A stretch of 15,964 nt of DNA from RGIG3009 sp045595445 (GTDB lineage Bacteria; Bacillota; Clostridia; Oscillospirales; Acutalibacteraceae): contig JAZOAK010000046.1 in the NCBI GenBank assembly GCA_045595445.1, forward strand, positions 1-15,964. The letters run 5' to 3'. A program made the translations under genes and the position numbers. Below are positions 12,896 through 15,964 of this stretch, piece by piece. Position 1 is the stretch's first letter. Each line of letters opens with the position of its first letter. The notes beneath the pieces were generated by a model. That model was not told the origin of the DNA. It saw only the letters and a program-made list of their open reading frames with translations, and did not search any database.

Positions 12896-15311
12896 ACAAT
12901 TTTGTCAGTTTGGCGAAAGTTGCCATTACTTTCTTTTGACCCACTTTGTCAAAGGTGATCGTTAAGAGTGTATCGTTACCCATCGGTTGTACAGCTTGGA
13001 TAGTGCCGTTGCCGAACACCTTGTGACTGACTTGGTCACCGACTCGCCATTGCCCATGATCTGTTTTTGCAATAGGTTTACTTGCCGAGATTCCGCCGCC
13101 CGAATAGTTGTTTTGAAAGGTGGGTTTTGTCGGAGCATTGAATGTGGAACGTGGAGCAGCATAGGAGGCAGAAGAATAAGAAGATGAAAACGATCGAGGC
13201 CGATAAAGAGACGCGTTTTCATGGTGCTTAACCAATTCCTCGGGAATGTCTTGCAAAAAGCGGGAGGGGCGATTACGCGTGGTAGAACCGTATAACAAAC
13301 GACTGCCGGCTGTTGTGATAAAAAGTTCTTGTTTGGCACGCGTGAGTGCGACGTAGCACAACCGACGATCTTCCTCCACTTCTTCCGGTATAAACATGGT
13401 TTGCACACCGGGGAAGATACCATCCTCGAATCCGGGAAGAAATACCACGGGAAACTCCAATCCTTTGGCGGCGTGCATGGTCATTAAAACCATGGCATCC
13501 GCACCGGCATCGTAGTTGTCTATGTCGGTCATCAGTGCGTTTTCTTCCAAGAAACCGGCAAGGGTCGGTTCGGTATCCTCGCAGGATTTTTCATAGGATT
13601 GAATGGAAGATGCTAACTCATTGAGATTGTCCACACGATCTGCCTCAGCATCACCGGCGGCCTGCCACATGGCAAGATAGCCAGAGCGTTCTAATACGTT
13701 GGCATACAGTTGGTGTAACGAGATCTCACCACTTTCCGCCTCGTCACGTAAGGCGTTCATCATCTGAATAAAGGGGAGGATCTTATTGGCTGAACGGCTG
13801 AGATCTGCATAAGTATCGGCAGCTGACAGCACCTCGTACAACGAGATACCTTGCTGATCCGCCAGTAGTGTGGCTTTATCAATGGTGGTGTCGCCGATTC
13901 CGCGCTTTGGCTCGTTAATGACACGTTTTAAGCTTACGCGATCATCCGGATTGTTGATAACGCGTAAGTAGGCAATCATATCGCGAACTTCCTTGGTATC
14001 GTTAAAACGGTGACCGCCTATGATACGGTAGGGAATACCGCTTTTCACCAACGCGCGTTCGATGGCATTGGATTGCGCGTTGGCGCGGTACAGCACCGCC
14101 ATATCGCGATAGCGGTAGTTCCCGGTGGCCACTTTATCAAAGACCTTTTGTGCGATAAAACGACCTTCCTCGTCTTCATTTTCAAGCGCATGCCATTGTA
14201 ATAATTCGCCTTTTCCGTTTTGTGTCCACAGCGTTTTGCCTTTACGGTTAATATTCTTGGCGATCACCGCGTTCGCTGCATCCAGGATATTCTGGGTTGA
14301 ACGATAATTTTGTTCCAAACGGATAACGGTACAATTCCGGAACTGATCTTCAAATTCCAAAATATTCTTGACCGTTGCACCGCGGAACTTGTAAATGCTT
14401 TGATCATCGTCACCGACAACGCAGAGATTTTGACTTTTATGCGCCAACATACTGACAAAGCGGTATTGTGCATGGTTGGTGTCCTGATACTCGTCGATCA
14501 TCAAATAGTGGTATCGGTCTTGGTATTTTTGCAGTACCGCCTTGTTGGTTTCAAACAACTCGACGGTTTTGCAAAGCAGATCGTCAAAGTCCATGGCATC
14601 CGCTTCGTGCAAGCGTTTTTGATACAGTGCATAGCAATCGGCCACTTTTTTTAGGCGAAAATCACTGCCCGCCGAAACGGCAAATTCCTCCGGTGAGATC
14701 AGTGTATCCTTTGCACGACTGATCTCATTTAGGATCTGTTTATGCCCGATAACGCGTTCCTCGATGTTGAGCGACTTCATACACTCTTTCATGAGCCGAC
14801 GGCTGTCATCGGTATCGTAAATGGTGAAATGCGAGGAATACCCCAACGACTCACCGTCGGTGCGAAGAATACGCGCACAAAACGAGTGGAAGGTGCCGGC
14901 CATGACTTGCTCACCCTCGCTGCCCAGCATCGAGGAGAGGCGTTCTTTAAGTTCGCCTGCCGCTTTGTTGGTGAAGGTGATGGCGAGGATCCGCCACGCA
15001 GGACACGGATCCACCGCACACAAACGGATGATACGCTCATCAATAGGATCGACACCGTCTGCACAGCGGCGAAGTGCTTCCTCATCTTCGGTAGTGAGAG
15101 TGGGAAGTACGGTGCTTGTATAAGCTTTTCCGTACCGTACCATATTCGCGATTCGATTAACCAGTACGGTCGTTTTACCGCTTCCGGCGCCGGCAAGAAT
15201 TAAGAGCGGTCCTTCGGTATGAAATACCGCTTGTTTTTGCGGTGTGTTCATACGGGAAAACTCACGCTCTAAAATGCGGCGACGTAGGGAGAGAAGAGTT
15301 TGTGTATCCAT
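12894..15311 (-). CDS. pcrA: ATP-dependent DNA helicase PcrA/UvrD (superfamily 1)
   Basis: 805 residues. SF1A helicase motifs in order: MNTPQKQAV (Q motif, about 21-29), Walker A AGAGSGKT (40-47), ITFTNKAA (Ia, 111-118), GTFHSFC, Walker B MIDEYQDTN with D273-E274, VVGDDDQSIYKFRGA (III), LEQNYRST (IV), VLYRANAQS, MTMHAAKGLEF (V) and VALTRAKQELF (VI). The C-terminal VGDQVSHKVFGNGTI...KKVMATFAKLTKL is the Tudor-like RNA-polymerase-binding domain of PcrA. It unwinds DNA in nucleotide excision repair and removes blocks and recombinase filaments at replication forks. Compared with Bacillus PcrA there is an insert of about 45 residues (roughly 61-105) between motif I and Ia. ATG at 15309-15311 follows AAGGATG. 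The short gap to the upstream gene contains a hairpin but little room for a promoter. Confidence 0.96.
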   Translation of the reverse strand: MDTQTLLSLRRRILEREFSRMNTPQKQAVFHTEGPLLILAGAGSGKTTVLVNRIANMVRYGKAYTSTVLPTLTTEDEEALRRCADGVDPIDERIIRLCAVDPCPAWRILAITFTNKAAGELKERLSSMLGSEGEQVMAGTFHSFCARILRTDGESLGYSSHFTIYDTDDSRRLMKECMKSLNIEERVIGHKQILNEISRAKDTLISPEEFAVSAGSDFRLKKVADCYALYQKRLHEADAMDFDDLLCKTVELFETNKAVLQKYQDRYHYLMIDEYQDTNHAQYRFVSMLAHKSQNLCVVGDDDQSIYKFRGATVKNILEFEDQFRNCTVIRLEQNYRSTQNILDAANAVIAKNINRKGKTLWTQNGKGELLQWHALENEDEEGRFIAQKVFDKVATGNYRYRDMAVLYRANAQSNAIERALVKSGIPYRIIGGHRFNDTKEVRDMIAYLRVINNPDDRVSLKRVINEPKRGIGDTTIDKATLLADQQGISLYEVLSAADTYADLSRSANKILPFIQMMNALRDEAESGEISLHQLYANVLERSGYLAMWQAAGDAEADRVDNLNELASSIQSYEKSCEDTEPTLAGFLEENALMTDIDNYDAGADAMVLMTMHAAKGLEFPVVFLPGFEDGIFPGVQTMFIPEEVEEDRRLCYVALTRAKQELFITTAGSRLLYGSTTRNRPSRFLQDIPEELVKHHENASLYRPRSFSSSYSSASYAAPRSTFNAPTKPTFQNNYSGGGISASKPIAKTDHGQWRVGDQVSHKVFGNGTIQAVQPMGNDTLLTITFDKVGQKKVMATFAKLTKL

Positions 15312-15336
15312 AACGCGTTCATCCTTTTTGATAAGT

Positions 15337-15364
15337 AAAGGCGGGGAGGTAAATCCCCGCCTTT
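15337..15364 (-). terminator. Hairpin between the decarboxylase beta subunit gene and pcrA
   Basis: A perfect 11-bp GC-rich stem (AAAGGCGGGGA 15337-15347, TCCCCGCCTTT 15354-15364) with a 6-nt loop. On the minus strand the 3' arm ends in TTT and is followed by ACTTAT, so the T-tract is short. It starts about 7 bp after the beta-subunit stop and ends about 25 bp before the pcrA start. Confidence 0.7.
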
Positions 15365-15371
15365 AAGTTGT

Positions 15372-15964
15372 TTAACCGAATAATGTCAGTAATACGCCTG
15401 CGGCAACAGCCGAACCGATTACGCCTGCCACGTTGGGGCCCATAGCGTGCATCAGCAGATAGTTGCTACGATCGTAGTGCAGACCGTCCTCCTGCGAGAT
15501 ACGTGCAGCATCGGGCACAGCCGACACACCTGCATTACCGATGAGGGGGTTAATTTTGTTACCCTCTTTGAGGAAGAGGTTGAGGAACTTCACAAAGCAT
15601 ACACCAGCGGTAGTTGCCACGATGAACGAGGCAGCACCCAGACCGAAGATCATAATCGACTTGGGGGTGAGGAAGGTGGTAGCCTGAGTCGAGGCACCCA
15701 CGGTTACACCCAACAAGATGGTTACGATATCCATCAGCTGGTTCGATGCGGTGTTGGCCAGACGCTTGGTCACACCACTCTCCTTCAACAGGTTACCAAA
15801 GAAGAGCATACCCAACAGGGGCAGACCCGAAGGCACGAGGAAGCAGGTGAGCAAGAGACCGATGATGGGGAAGAGAATCTTCTCGCGCTGGGTCACCGCA
15901 CGGGGAGGACGCATACGGATGGTGCGCTCCTTCTGGGTGGTGAGCAGCTTCATGATGGGGGGCT
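15372..15964 (-). CDS. Na+-transporting carboxylic-acid decarboxylase beta subunit, C-terminal part (5' end outside window)
   Basis: 196 complete codons ending in TAA (15372-15374); the frame stays open to the right edge, where it reads PPIMKLLTTQKERTIRM, so the ATG at 15953 is internal. The protein is the C-terminal half of the membrane subunit of sodium-pumping biotin-dependent decarboxylases (OadB/GcdB/MmdB). Family marks are VPSGLPLLGMLFFGNLLKES, the GNAGVSAVPD segment containing conserved Na+-path residues, and LLMHAMGPNVAGVIGSAVAAG near the end. Several hydrophobic helices are evident. The subunit couples decarboxylation of oxaloacetate, glutaconyl-CoA or methylmalonyl-CoA to Na+ export; the partner subunits that would tell which are not in the window. 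Codon choice is strongly skewed to AAG, GAG, ACC, ATC and CTC/CTG, unlike pcrA next door, which may reflect high expression or transfer. Confidence 0.93.
   Translation of the reverse strand, partial: PPIMKLLTTQKERTIRMRPPRAVTQREKILFPIIGLLLTCFLVPSGLPLLGMLFFGNLLKESGVTKRLANTASNQLMDIVTILLGVTVGASTQATTFLTPKSIMIFGLGAASFIVATTAGVCFVKFLNLFLKEGNKINPLIGNAGVSAVPDAARISQEDGLHYDRSNYLLMHAMGPNVAGVIGSAVAAGVLLTLFG

Noticed and set aside
1..15964. CRISPR arrays, tRNA or rRNA genes, riboswitches, defence islands
   Set aside because: No regularly spaced repeats, cloverleaf-like or rRNA-like stretches were seen, and the intergenic gaps are mostly too short. The longer ones (448-541, 3143-3484, 12471-12638) are accounted for by the promoters, hairpins and leaders listed.

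Overview
The window looks like chromosomal DNA of a low-to-mid-GC Gram-positive anaerobe, most probably a clostridial (Oscillospiraceae/Ruminococcaceae-like) gut bacterium. The evidence is strong AGGAGG-type ribosome sites, consensus sigma-A promoters (TTGACA-17-TATAAT occurs twice), the pairs rny-ymdB and tepA-ftsK/spoIIIE, a DUF3798 lipoprotein, a DUF6514-like small protein, a Na+-pumping decarboxylase beta subunit and a PcrA helicase with an insert I associate with that group. The assignment rests on gene content and recalled families, not on a database search.

Layout. (1) 1-447: the 3' end of a large serine recombinase (DUF4368-type tail), the probable edge of an integrated element lying to the left. 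(2) 542-3142, minus strand: a DUF3798 substrate-binding-like lipoprotein followed 18 bp later by the dipeptidase pepD, with a promoter upstream and a hairpin terminator downstream. (3) 3278-11165, plus strand: rny (ribonuclease Y) behind a perfect consensus promoter and a leader of about 170 nt; an intercistronic hairpin; ymdB phosphodiesterase; then a second promoter feeding tepA (ClpP-like), ftsK/spoIIIE, a ComEC-like metallo-beta-lactamase protein, a DUF3006 protein, a 53-residue membrane peptide and tcdA, closed by a strong terminator. The last five genes are separated by at most 12 bp or overlap. (4) 11164-12470, minus strand: an extremely cysteine-rich protein of unknown function (25 Cys in 264 residues), preceded by a small XRE regulator. 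(5) 12502-12895, plus strand: a DUF6514-like small protein read divergently from the regulator; its perfect promoter has an inverted repeat filling the -35/-10 spacer. (6) 12894-15964, minus strand: pcrA/uvrD helicase, and the C-terminal half of a decarboxylase beta subunit that runs off the right edge.

How the genes fit together: rny and ymdB belong to RNA turnover and signalling; ftsK to chromosome segregation (vegetative or sporulation); tepA is its usual Firmicutes neighbour; tcdA completes the ct6A tRNA modification; pcrA handles repair and replication forks. Most of the window is ordinary core genome. The parts that deserve a second look are the cysteine-rich protein, the XRE/DUF6514 divergent switch, the rny leader with its 33-codon ORF, the 53-residue membrane peptide translationally coupled to tcdA, and the recombinase boundary. 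I see no CRISPR array, rRNA or tRNA, and no recognisable defence system.
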